This document shows positions 39,640-50,600 of a stretch of 64,000 nt of DNA, piece by piece (the first letter of the stretch is position 1; each line of letters starts with the position of its first letter). Both the position numbers and the translations under genes were made by a program. The notes below the pieces were generated by a model. It did no database searches, had not been told where the DNA came from, and saw nothing but the letters and a program-made list of their open reading frames with translations. This DNA is from Nautilus pompilius (Eukaryota > Mollusca > Cephalopoda > Nautilida > Nautilidae), in contig JACATO010000132.1 of assembly GCA_018389105.1 (NCBI GenBank), positions 2,182,501 to 2,246,500 on the forward strand, written 5' to 3'.

Positions 39640-40120
39640 TGAGCACCATCTTCTAGTCGTTCTGGGTTCTTACTAATCAGTCCAAAATTTGACAAATGCT
39701 TCTTGACACTTGCATTAACAAATATTTTGTCGACGTACGCCAATGTTGCCCTTTGAATGGGACAACACAGCACTCGGCACAGACCTCATTATCAGCAGTG
39801 CTACATTGAGACCAAATCCTAATCTTGTAAGGCAATATCTTTTCCCTTTAAACATAACTGTCTGAAATGGCCATGACGACTCATGGACATGCACTTGCAG
39901 GTAAGCTTTCCTGAGGTCTATAATAGACACGTTTTTCCCTTGCTGTCGCCACTCCCTCAACCTGTTTGCACAGACATCTGCATTGGCCGTAAACGTGTCA
40001 ACATACTAATTCAATTCCCTATAGTCCATTACAGGGCGCACCTTCGCCTTGTTCTCCTGCACAACAGCCATCAGTGGAATCAATCCCTTTAAGATAGCTT
40101 CCATCCTTATCAACCCGCAT
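39640..40120 (-). pseudogene. Gypsy copy B reverse transcriptase fragment
   Basis: Motifs appear in order: GLIPLMAVVQENKAKVRPVM with DYRELN (about 40,010-40,085), then SIIDLRKAYLQVHVHES (the first catalytic Asp is in IIDL), then YCLTRLGFGLNVA, then YVDKIFVNASVKKHL (about 39,740), where the second Asp of the YVDD motif is replaced by Lys, and PERLEDGAQVLGLEV. The loss of the catalytic Asp and several shifts make it inactive. It joins directly to integrase text, so the RT C-terminus and RNase H are deleted. Confidence 0.85.
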
Positions 40121-40339
40121 TTGAATTTCGCGCTCGTATTCTTCCCTAACTTGTGTGGACACAGGGTACTCCGAAACCTTATTTTGTAGTTTCTCTGGCT
40201 CCCAATTATCTGACCGTTTCCACGCTGCAATCCAAATTGTTTGCTTGTCATCAAAATTCACACTGAAATTGGGCTCATCAATCCAAATGGCCGCACACAC
40301 GAGTACTTCTCTCCTTGACCCTAGTTGCTCCTCGTCAAA

Positions 40340-40400
40340 GCAAGCAATCTCTCGCAAAGTGATTAGGTCCATGACACCTGTAGCACGTGAGCTTGACAGA
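40340..40400 (-). pseudogene. Gypsy copy B zinc knuckle
   Basis: The minus strand reads CYRCHGPNHFARDC, a complete C-x2-C-x4-H-x4-C nucleic-acid-binding knuckle of gag/nucleocapsid. A stop follows two residues later. Confidence 0.8.
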
Positions 40401-40505
40401 TTCTCTGTCTTCTGTTGGTGTTGATTCCGCCATTTTGTATACCGACCATGTCGCTGCTGCAGCCAGTTCTACAGCATCCACTTCATCCTTTAATGTTGCT
40501 CTGGC

Positions 40506-40980
40506 TCAGGCCAACAGCTGGTTGACATTCATGGAATCCATGTGTGAAGAAGCGCAAAGCTGCTGCTTCACATTTTCTGGTAACCAGGCTACAAATGCAC
40601 ACACTAGTCCATGGTCAGATACTACGCCAAGCAACAGCAACAGTTTGCATAATTCTGCCAAAAACACATCTACTGATTCACCTGGACACAGCTGCCTCAC
40701 TATGAATTGTTCATTCATAAGCTATGAATGAGTCAACCGCAAATGCTGTATATAAAGTTTTTTTTATCTTCGTAACGTCTTTCTTCTCCGATTCACTCAG
40801 TTGCTGGTATACGGCGAAAGCACCACCAGATAAACGAAGTGGTATGACTCCCTCGATCTTTTTTATGTCACACAGATTGCACACCAACTCAGCTTTTTCC
40901 ATCCATTCAACCACGGACTGGTTCGCACAAGAGCCATCAAATTCAGGTATCAATTTAAGATCAAATTTTGTTTCAGGCAT
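40506..40980 (-). pseudogene. Gypsy copy B gag
   Basis: The frame starts just inside the 5' LTR with MPETKFDLKLIPEFDG. It continues through VVEWMEKAELVCNLC and LRLSGGAFAVYQQLSESEKKD, a typical gag core of this Gypsy group. After a shift near 40,715 it continues with EQFIVRQLCPGESVDVFLAE and VAWLPENVKQQL. It is a structural capsid protein in intact relatives. Here it is broken by the frameshift and later stops. Confidence 0.78.
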
Positions 40981-41004
40981 TTTTCTTAAATCTCCGAAAT
41001 AGCT

Positions 41005-41277
41005 TGTAGTTGTTGAGTCCTTTCTCCTCTTCTTGTTCAGCTTGCTGTCTTCGCTCCCACTCAGCTTGCATTTGTGCGTTGTTCCAGTACATCAAAATTT
41101 CTTCTAGTCTGGGACTTCTTTTCTTTGCAGGTTCCAAGTTGAGACTCTTCTGAAGAATCTCCACCGCCTTCTCACCTTTCTCTGTTTTTGTTCTCGCCGC
41201 CTTTTATTTATCTAGATACTGACATAGCGTTATCATGCAAATTAAGTCCATACACAATATTTACATAATCCTTGTCA
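41005..41277 (-). repeat. 5' LTR of Gypsy copy B
   Basis: This is the 273-bp upstream LTR of the minus-strand element. Minus-strand reading shows an AT-rich box (TAGATAAATAAAAGGCGG) that could serve as TATA box and poly(A) signal. It then shows a segment open in one frame (ILQKSLNLEPAKKRSPRLEE and on). The body matches the other LTR well apart from about 49 bp and other segments missing there. Confidence 0.85.
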
Positions 41278-41516
41278 CTGGCGCCGCCACAACTCCATCC
41301 CCCGATGTTCTCAGCAGCAGTAAGGTGCTTGTCACTAAAATAGTTGTTTAATTGTAGATGGCAGTGGTATTATTTTACATTGACTAGTTGCAAAGATTAG
41401 TTCATAGTAGTTTCATATAAAAAAAAATTTTTTTTTTTAGAACCAAAATTCTGAATCATAAAACTGGGTAGTGTATCTGAGAGAGATAAATGAAGTGATC
41501 TTGCTAATGACTTCCC
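41278..41516. other. AT-rich spacer
   Basis: I see nothing recognisable between the LTR and the SINE target duplication. Confidence 0.55.
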
Positions 41517-41530
41517 AACCAAGAAAACCA

Positions 41531-41862
41531 GCCGGCCCGGTGGGCAGGTGGTAGCGGGTTAGCTCCGTAAGGCGACCGTTGCTCCTACCGGGTTCGATCC
41601 CAGGCTGGGGTCGGAGGAGAGTTGTCGCTGATGATCACCATAGCGTGAAACAGCTGTACGACATCTCCTTGGTGTCCGACGTGAGAGAGACCTCCCTGGT
41701 CCTTGGGGCCCACGGTGTCGGGGGACCGGGCCGTTTGTCGGCTCGACGAACATCTCTCAGTAACGAGGAGGACTCGACAGAGAACAGGCCACTTGTCTTT
41801 ACGGGATGCGATGCCATTGAAAGAACCTCGTCCGGAAGTCCAACTTGCTCAACAACAACAAC
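41531..41862 (+). repeat. tRNA-derived SINE with exact target-site duplication
   Basis: This GC-rich block of 332 bp sits inside very AT-rich DNA. It starts GCCGGCCCGGTGGGCAGG, carries an A-box-like GTGGTAGCGGGTTAGC and a B-box GGGTTCGATCCC, and ends in a CAA repeat tail. The 14-bp sequence AACCAAGAAAACCA is present exactly at both borders (41,517-41,530 and 41,863-41,876), the signature of LINE-mediated retroposition. The intact duplication implies a fairly recent insertion. Apparent open frames on both strands here are by-products of its GC content. Confidence 0.93.
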
Positions 41863-43759
41863 AACCAAGAAAACCAACACTATCAATTTTTGGTAACCCT
41901 GCCCACCACTTGAATAAATAGAAATGGTCCATTTGGAGCAAACATTTGTTTTCTTAATACAGTAATAAGGATAAATAGATTGATATTTTTTTCTTATTGC
42001 AGTACCAAGATATTTGAAAACTCTTAACTTGCTTGACATTCTAAATGCTGACCATTCATCAGCAACAAAGAGCATTAAGATTTTAGTTATCACCTCCTGC
42101 ATTTTAAAGGGAAACTATTATTCAAACCTCCACTAGACAGTTGTGAGTGAGTCATCCCACAATCATCCATCAATTCTGGATTACAAACTTGCAGAACAGA
42201 TTTTAAAAATCCAACAACACAGATCAATGTACACTTCCAATACTGGATTATTCTTTCACTCATATTTAGTTTATTGCCTTTATGTGGTGTGTTGGTGAGA
42301 GCCAGAGAAAAGGATCTCTCCCTTGATGTGTTTGCTTACAGATGATCTGGATATTATCGGTTCAAATCTAACCTCTCAATTTTATAGTTTTTTTTTTTTT
42401 ACTTATGAATCTATCAGTAAAGCAAATAAATAGGAACAGCAACAATGTGCATGATGGTTTCTTACTACCTTGTAAAAAGTAAATGTTTGTGATCTGCAAG
42501 TATCTCTGATAGGTACTGATCAGTATTTTAGATATTTTACAATATTAAATTTTGTCTCATACAGAGATCCTTAATTTTCATGTAGCATAGTGTTGTTGTT
42601 GGAAATATCACTTTGAAAACAATGTACCCCAAATTATACAGAAAAATTAATATTTGAGCAGTGATTTTTTTAAACATATTTAAATATTATAATACCAAAC
42701 TTTTTCTGACAATCATGCAAAACAATTTACTTACTAAAATCTAAAAGTTGAAACCAAAACGCAGAGTTGTAATGTACTATATTGCTATTGAAACATTTAT
42801 ACAAATAAAACTTTATTTTACTATTTTTATACTGTTTAGTATCACAACATGAGGATATTCAGAAATAGATGCCATTCTTCTCAAATAAAGCTTAAGGGAG
42901 GTTGTACCGCTGCACATAATAAATTCAAATTGCTCATCTAGAAAAAACTCTCATTTGCTTTTGTAGCCACCACAGAATTATATCACCAAGACCAAATTTA
43001 GATTTAAAGATTAACAGTTTGAAAATATTTTGCTGCACTTACAAAAATTTAAGGAGCAACAATTTTTTTGTGCGCATGCAATTTAAGATACAATGTGTTA
43101 AAGGTTTGAATAAAAGTTTGTTGGTTGGCTTCGCTTTTACTGAAACCCAATGGAACATTAGATAAAACGTGTGTGTGTGTGTGTGTGTGTGTGCAGGGTT
43201 AGAGATTTATCAGTTTTCTATGTACATTTAGGCATCATCAAAATTTGGTATAGCTAGACTCCTAATGGAAAAAACAACAACAAAAAATGACGTCTTGTTT
43301 CATTCACTTTGGCAATTTTAAAAATACTTCATTTTGGAAACAATTACATGTAGCTTCAGTTATTCACAAATGACAATTTGTAATTTTTTCATCAGCTGGT
43401 GTCTGCTTTTATTGACTCAATGCCAGCAAATGCAATTAAATTTGATCCCTTATAAATTAACCATTCACCATAGTAGCAATCTGAGTCATGACAACTTATC
43501 ACTGATCCAACCTCTAAGTGTAGATTATAAGAGAAACATTTTAACTGTCATAGAAAGAGGCTCAACTCACCAAAGATTGGAGACTGAGCAAGGCCATCTA
43601 TCTACATGTGGTTTACACAGGAGTGTGGCAATCTAGCAAACAAGATGACTTTAACAATTCAAGATGTCATGAAATCACCCAGGTGGCAAAAAGGAGTTTG
43701 AGCATCTGCAAAATATTTACTACTGAGCATATTAACATATATTATTCAAAAGAGCAACA
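41863..43759. other. AT-rich intergenic DNA downstream of the receptor gene
   Basis: I see no supportable gene, only a GT microsatellite at 43,169-43,193. Confidence 0.5.
43169..43193. repeat. (GT)n microsatellite
   Basis: This is an uninterrupted GT run of about 25 bp. Confidence 0.95.
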
Positions 43760-43783
43760 AATTGTTTTTCTATCAATGTAATG

Positions 43784-43805
43784 TTTATTTTTATATATAT
43801 TTATT
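43784..43805 (-). terminator. Candidate poly(A) signals of the CUB/LDLa receptor gene
   Basis: On the minus strand two AATAAA hexamers lie at 43,784-43,789 and 43,800-43,805, roughly 245-265 bp beyond the stop codon at 44,048. They would give a 3' UTR of about 280 nt. AT-richness makes chance hexamers common, so the assignment rests on position. Confidence 0.5.
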
Positions 43806-44047
43806 TGTTCTGCCACTGTATAAGATATCAAACAAAAATTACATTAACTTTTTCCTGTGAAAGTTGCACTGATTGTCTTAAAAAAACAAACACTGTTGAT
43901 TGTCAGAATACTTCTTCATCTGTATGATCCGAACCTAAACTAATTCCTTCATCAAGTATTTAAAAAGGACTAACCTTTCTACTTTAAAATCTAAATTATT
44001 TTTAGTTCTTAGGTTACTTCTATCGGGCATGTGACAATTATCATCAT

Positions 44048-44683
44048 CTAAACAAACATGTCAGTTAATTCATCATCGCGGCTTAAAACTATGGTTGGGT
44101 TTATTTCACTAATTCTGGCCATCTCTTGGCTGTTCTGTCTTCTTTGCATTAAGTTAGAGACTATTAAAATCTGATCTTGCTGCCCATTGCTCTGGTCTCG
44201 ATTCTCTGTTTGTCTCCCTGCTGAACCAAGTCTGCAACTATTCACTGGATCCTGCTGTTCTCTGTCTTTAGGATCACAATTGCTGGCGCTCATAACTGTC
44301 TCACTGCGCAGTGTGCTGTTTTTATTCCGCTTGTTCAATGAAGAGGCTTCTTGAAAGTAGTTGTTATCCTCATCAGTTTCTACAGTAGACTGGTTACTAT
44401 CAGCTAGACAAACTCTGGCTGAAGCACTACTTTCTGCCAATCTCTCAGGCCTTGTGCATAGAGTATTTACTGACTCATTAGCTAGGAATATTTGTGTTGA
44501 TTCTGCACTATTAAACTGCGAAGAGGAGAAAGATATGGAGTCTGGAGAAGATGTACCACTATCTGGGCTGCCAGAGTCACTAGGGTGAAGTCTACTGCCA
44601 TCTGTCAAATCAGTAACTTCCGAGTACGCCGGTGGTGGTATCACAGGTACTGCATTTAATTCAGGCTGAGACCAAGAGAAAGC
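44048..44683 (-). CDS. Receptor last exon: second PPxY motif, Ser-rich C-terminus, stop
   Basis: This exon encodes 211 codons and TAG (44,048-44,050). The acceptor is TTTTTTTTTAG|GCTTTC. It opens [14 protein letters not shown], then [16 protein letters not shown] with the PPAY motif. A low-complexity Ser/Asp/Pro segment follows ([15 protein letters not shown]), and then an acidic and polar tail ending [11 protein letters not shown]. No further domain is recognisable. Non-AT composition and a long open frame support real coding. Confidence 0.95.
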   Translation of the reverse strand, partial: AFSWSQPELNAVPVIPPPAYSEVTDLTDGSRLHPSDSGSPDSGTSSPDSISFSSSQFNSAESTQIFLANESVNTLCTRPERLAESSASARVCLADSNQSTVETDEDNNYFQEASSLNKRNKNSTLRSETVMSASNCDPKDREQQDPVNSCRLGSAGRQTENRDQSNGQQDQILIVSNLMQRRQNSQEMARISEINPTIVLSRDDELTDMFV

Positions 44684-47600
44684 CTAAAAAAAAATCACAC
44701 AAAATCAAGTTAGTCATCTAAATTGAAATTTCAGACATTTATCTTTCTTTGTTACTCAATATACAATAGAAAGTGCTCTGCCATAATAAATACACATTAT
44801 TATAGCTAGTCAGGCCACCTTTTGCAGTATGAAGACCCTTCAACATATTTAAAATTGAATAAATAAGATTTTGTATCATTCTAATCCATTGAATAAATAC
44901 GATTTTGTATCATTCTAATCCAAGTTCTTCCACATACATTTGAGAACTTCACTTACTTCCATCAAATTGGTGAGATGTAGAGAGGCTTCTGAAGATTCTG
45001 ATGTACTCAGTGGATTTATCAAAACTGATATACCCAAAGAAGTTGAATGCATCGATTTCAGATGGATCACACAAGTTATGCGCCATGCATTATCATCTTC
45101 CTGAAGGATGTTTTATTTTTAAAATGCAATGTATCCAGCAGAAACTAGACATCCTTAAACAAATGACTGTCTTTAAACCATTCCAGATTACAGCTCATAC
45201 CATGATACTCCTGCCTCCATACTTGACTACAAACTGAAAATTTGGTGACTGAAGGGTTTTGTTGGGCTTTCTCCAAACACAGGTGCAACCTCTGGATGTA
45301 ACTTTCTGAAACATGAACTCTTCTCTAATGTGTACACACCATCAATACTAGAGGACCTCGATAGGCATCCTTTGACTTTCAAATTTATTTATTCCTAGAA
45401 TAGGAGCTTTCACATGCTTTACAATCTCTGTAGCCATTCAGTTATTCTTTAGCTAATTTCTATTGCATGGACAATGTCTCCTTCACTGGTACAAAGGGTC
45501 CTAATGAAACAGGGCAACATCTGAGACAACTAGACTCTAAAATACACCACAAAAGTACTAAGTTACATTATTTAAAAATAAATTTTTTTGTTAATGATAA
45601 ACTACAATTGTTTCAACAAATTCACATTCATTGGCTATATATGTATATATAAAGTAATTATTATACACAAATTTGTAAACCAAAAATGAGAGAGTGTTAA
45701 TTGAAATAATAATGTTAAATGTCAGAGAGGAATTACTGCAAATGGTGTAATCCAGGTATAGAAATATCATCAACCACAAACATTTTAATTCCATAATAAA
45801 AATGACACATGGTTGTAGGTTTAGCTTGATGTGAAATTAATGTACAAATATAAACAAAACAAATCCTTTCTCCAACACAATGGAAACAAAGCAGAAGAAA
45901 AGTAGACTTTAAGAGAGCCTCATTGATCAATGGGAAAGAAGAGAGACTACAGCAGAATTCATGCACATGGATATATCTTATAGATGTTTGAGAGAGACTG
46001 CATAATTTAAAATAAACCAAACGTGTTACTAAACAGAGGAATGAAACATTTATCATGCACGTGTAAAAAGACTATTAAATGGGTTCTTCAGTAACCTAAA
46101 ATACTTCTTTTAAAATCAACAGAAAATCCTTTATTTCAAATATAATTGTAATTGGTGGATTCACAGGAATATGAATAATAAATTGTGGATTACCAATGAC
46201 AACAGTGTTAGTATAGAACATATACTGCAATTAATTTACGTTGTCTGATCAAAAATTTAAGTTAATTTATATTAATCACTACAGTATAAGATTTTATTTA
46301 ATTATAGCAGTGAAGAAGCCACTATTAAGATGAGGATCCAAGAAATTTTAAATGTGTGGAAGACAAACTGTATCAGACAGTCAAATTTGTGTGTGAAAGG
46401 AGGGAGTTTGTTTGAAGATGTGTTGACAGAAAGTAACTAAGACAGTAAAGAAAGGAAAAGATGAAATTCAAGTTTGGGCCATATATAGAGATTTGGTAAA
46501 TTGGTGGATGAATAGACACCAAGAAATACAGCAAATTCTTATTGATCACACCATAACCAATGAATGTAATCCTATTGGTCTAACTTTTTTTTTTTTTCCC
46601 CAACAAAACAGATAAGCAAACTTCCTACTGAAAACCAAAAGAATCCTTAAATAGCTACCTTGGCTGGCCACCATAGAACTCTGATATGAGTATCATCTGT
46701 ATGAATCCCCAGAAGCCTCTGGTGATATTTTACAAAATTTTTAGACCTCGATTTCTCAACATCTCATTAAAATACCATTTGTATGATTGAGCAAGTATGC
46801 CAAACCAAGTGGTGAACATGGCAAAGCGAAAGGTTGCACACACAATAAATTTTTTCAAACACTTCTAATGCTGTTGCATTTTGGCAGCATCAATATCATA
46901 TTGTTATTTATCTAATTAACGTTTTTTTATGCCAGCAAGTTGTTAGTGAGCCTTCAAATTTGTTGTTGTCTGTTTTGTTCTTTAATATAGAAAAACCGTC
47001 TGTCTAACACTAAAAATATAGCAATAAATATGAAAATTGTTAATATTTGAAATAAAACAAGATCTGTTATTCCTACCATATTCCATTGACCTTGTGTTGC
47101 ATGGCTCATCACTTCTTCATAGGTTGGAGGTGCATCATACTCTTGGATGGTCACATTCATACTGATCCGACTCCGCCTTCCATGCCCTAAGTAGTCAATT
47201 ATTTTTACATATTTTGTGTCAATTTACATTTTTTCAGCTATTGTTCTTAAACTTGTGCATCATTTTTATTATTAGAAAAATCAATCAATCAACTGGTACT
47301 CGTGAAAATAACCACTTTAACTGCAATCTCCTTCATTTACATAGTATACAGAAATTAAGTAGGCTTCCTGCACAAATAAATGTGGATTTATGCATAATAG
47401 CATACCTGCTTAAAACAAGTTTAGCATCCTTATTTATCGTAAAGAGATCAGTAGAAGTTTGCTGGGGAAAAAAAAATTTCCAGATTTTAATCATCCTCAA
47501 TAAAGGAAAATATTAGATCTATTAAATTTGAATTTTATCATTTAAGTGGAGACCTAATAGGTCTTTACAAATGATTAGAAGTTTATGAACATGTGGATGA

Positions 47601-50600
47601 AGAGCAATTTTTCAATTATCTACATTTACTAACAGCAGGGAAATCATAATTTCAAATTAGTTATGATTCCAGCACGATGTCATTGTTTGGTTTTATTTCT
47701 TACTAAACTAAATTGTTAATAAGCTGAATAAATTACTCATAAATGTAGTTAATAATGGCAGAATTAATCAATTTAAATTGATTTGATGGACATTTCTCTT
47801 CACTGGGAGCCCTTGTATAAGCCATAATGGCCTGCCACCTCCTTGTAACTATTAAACTAAACTGAATTTTAGCAGTAATCATGCCATTAAAATTAAATAA
47901 CTTTAAATTTTTTGGCAAAAATAATAATCAGATTTTAAATACCGTATTCAGAGTCGATGTATTACCTATTGTATTAAATCCACCTTATTATAGAGGTGAT
48001 AAATAGAATGATGAAATCAAGGTACAATGATTCATTCAGAAACAAGCTTAAATAACATTTTCTCCTTTAAAAAAGATGTATAAACTTTATATTTTAAAAA
48101 ATCTGATTTTTTTAGATTAAATTGTTGATGCAAGATTAAAAGTATTTAACAATACAGTAAAAATTAAACAATGGACATTAGTTATAGCACAAGATATGAA
48201 TTTTATATCTATAAAATAAGGTAACTACAACACTGATATGCATTTATACTTAAAAAAGTAGAATTATAGATATCGCAAATTCAGCCAACAATAATGATAA
48301 ACAGCTAAAACGTATGGTGATAAGAAGAATAGATAATATAGGACATCCAACCAATAACATTTATTACTAGCATCTATGTACATAATGAAGTAAACAACAA
48401 TTTTTTCAAGAAAATATGAATTCTGATAAAAAGCTAATCTGTGTGCTCTAACAATATTAAACAAATAAGTATAGTAATGATAGTTTAACAAAAAAACCTG
48501 TATTGATAATTTATTAATCAGCTAGCTGGAATGACAAATATTTAAATATTTTAAATTTGTTGATTCTGTTGGTATGGCAGGTCGTAGATGTGAACATGTA
48601 AAATCACCATCATCAAGCGATAAAAATCATAAGTATGCAGCAAGTAAAAAAACACATTAATAATTTAAAATTAAAATAAGTTATACACACCTTCCTGATT
48701 GGAATAGTGGTACTATATCTATTCAAAATGTGAAATGGGAAATGTATTAGCAGTCGCAGCAAATCAGGTTAAGTAATAATCGCTGGATAAGGTAGTACAG
48801 GCACTACGAGGGGGAGGGGAATAACAGTGCAGTAGTTTTTTTGTTTAGAGGGAAAGATGGTGCCATAGGAAAGTATTAAAATAACTTCAGTCAGGAGAAC
48901 CAAGCAAAGCCGAGATCTTCTAATTGAAATAAAAATTGAGGTAGTATGGAAGCCCCAAAATGCGCTTTACTTTCATCTTTAAAGCCATGTTATCAAGCTA
49001 TGATCTACTATTGTACCTTTGAAGCTAAAGTTTCCAAACTTGAGAGGAGAGGAACACTTACACTGGGGAGACAAACTACCACTGACAGACGGGACTGTGT
49101 TGTGATGCAAACTGGTTGAGCTGAGCCTTCTACAACGACGCACAAAAATAATCAGCAAACAGATGACAATGATGAGAAATATTGAGACAGCCATCGGAAT
49201 GATAACACTCACACCAGAAGAAACTGATCTATTTCTCCAATTTGTTTTTGCTGAAAAAAAGAAAAGAAAATAGTAAATGAAAATGTGCATAAGCATTCTA
49301 GTTTTGTAAACCAAAAATAAGGAAAAAAAATTTGCTTAATGATTTTTTGCTGTCTTTATTTCAAGTTTATATCCAGAAGGTTGGTGCAAAAAAGAATTAC
49401 AAAATAAGTTTCTCAATGTTCTGTAGATTTTCCTCCTCTTTCCCTAAATACTACATTATTCTTTCTATTTATTGATACCTGACACTAAATTCTCCATTTT
49501 ACATTCCAAAGTTTTCCCAGAGAACAAAAGGATGATAATCAGTATTAATATTATTTTCAGCAGCAGATTTGTTCATATTAGGTGGCAAGTTCAGGGCTAC
49601 TTTTACAAACAGATAAAGCTTTATCAAAACAAATCTTCAAAGTTTTAATTTCAGATTTAAAACAAACACTCGTTTCAAATTATCTGTAAACAATTTATTT
49701 CAACTTACAGATGTTAGGGAAAAAAACAAACAATTTAGAAAGCTACAGAAAATTTGTAGAAAAGGATCATTCCTTCCAACTAGCAGATAATTTAAAGCTA
49801 CAAATTTTATTTACCAGAATAATTCTGAGCTAGAATGATCACAATTCAAGAAAAAATTCTCATTATTTATTGTATTTATTCGAGTTACTGTACAAAACTC
49901 CTAAATGATATAAAATAATTTTGGTAAATGCAAATTTCTGAGAGAAAATAAAAATAATCATTACCGCTGTTGGGACCAACAAAAAGGTTTTCTTAAAATT
50001 AAATAAATAAAGTTTTAAAAAGTAAAATTTGTTTTTTTTTTTCCTCACCCACAAAACAGGTTCTTTAGACTTTAACATTTTTCAGAAAACACTTTATTAC
50101 CGCAGTGCTCATTAAACTTTTATTTTTAAAAATTTTAAGAAAAGTACCTAGGTCATCCATATCAATTTTAAATTATTTTACTTGGTGTCAGGTATAAAAT
50201 ACTCATTTTATGTATAATTGTTCATAAAAATTTGCTTAAATGTATGCGACGTTATATTTCTCTTAAAACTGAGCATGTTTGCAAAAGGAAGATAGTGCTA
50301 AGAGACAAAATATACAATAACTGCCATTATTGTATACGATTCTCTTTAAATTTTGATAGAAGTGTTAAGGAAAGGTTGTCAGAATTTACAATGATTAATA
50401 CTTACAGACACAATTATTTTCATCTGAATTATCTCCACAATGATCCACTCCATCACACCTCAGTTTCTGATCAATGCAATGTTTATTTTTACAAGAAAAC
50501 AACAGCCCACATTTTTCAGCTGAAAGTAAATTTTCAATTTTGTCATTTAGCATTATAAGAACTCTAAGCTTAACTGTGTTAATCTGCAGCATCTCTGATA

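Larger units (their letters stand above)
38467..41277 (-). mobile_element. Ty3/Gypsy LTR retrotransposon, copy B, internally deleted
   Basis: Two related direct repeats bound a minus-strand coding interior. Both begin TGTAGTTGTTGAG on the plus strand and end TCA, giving LTRs with TG...CA ends. Between them, in minus-strand order, lie gag, a CCHC zinc knuckle, part of reverse transcriptase and part of integrase. The total of 2,811 bp is about half of a complete Gypsy element. The protease, the RT C-terminus, RNase H and much of integrase are missing, and frames are shifted or stopped in many places. It is a dead copy. Confidence 0.88.

Noticed and set aside
41559..42102. Several overlapping Arg/Pro-rich open frames on both strands
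   Set aside because: They fall within the GC-rich SINE bounded by a target-site duplication and are not genes.
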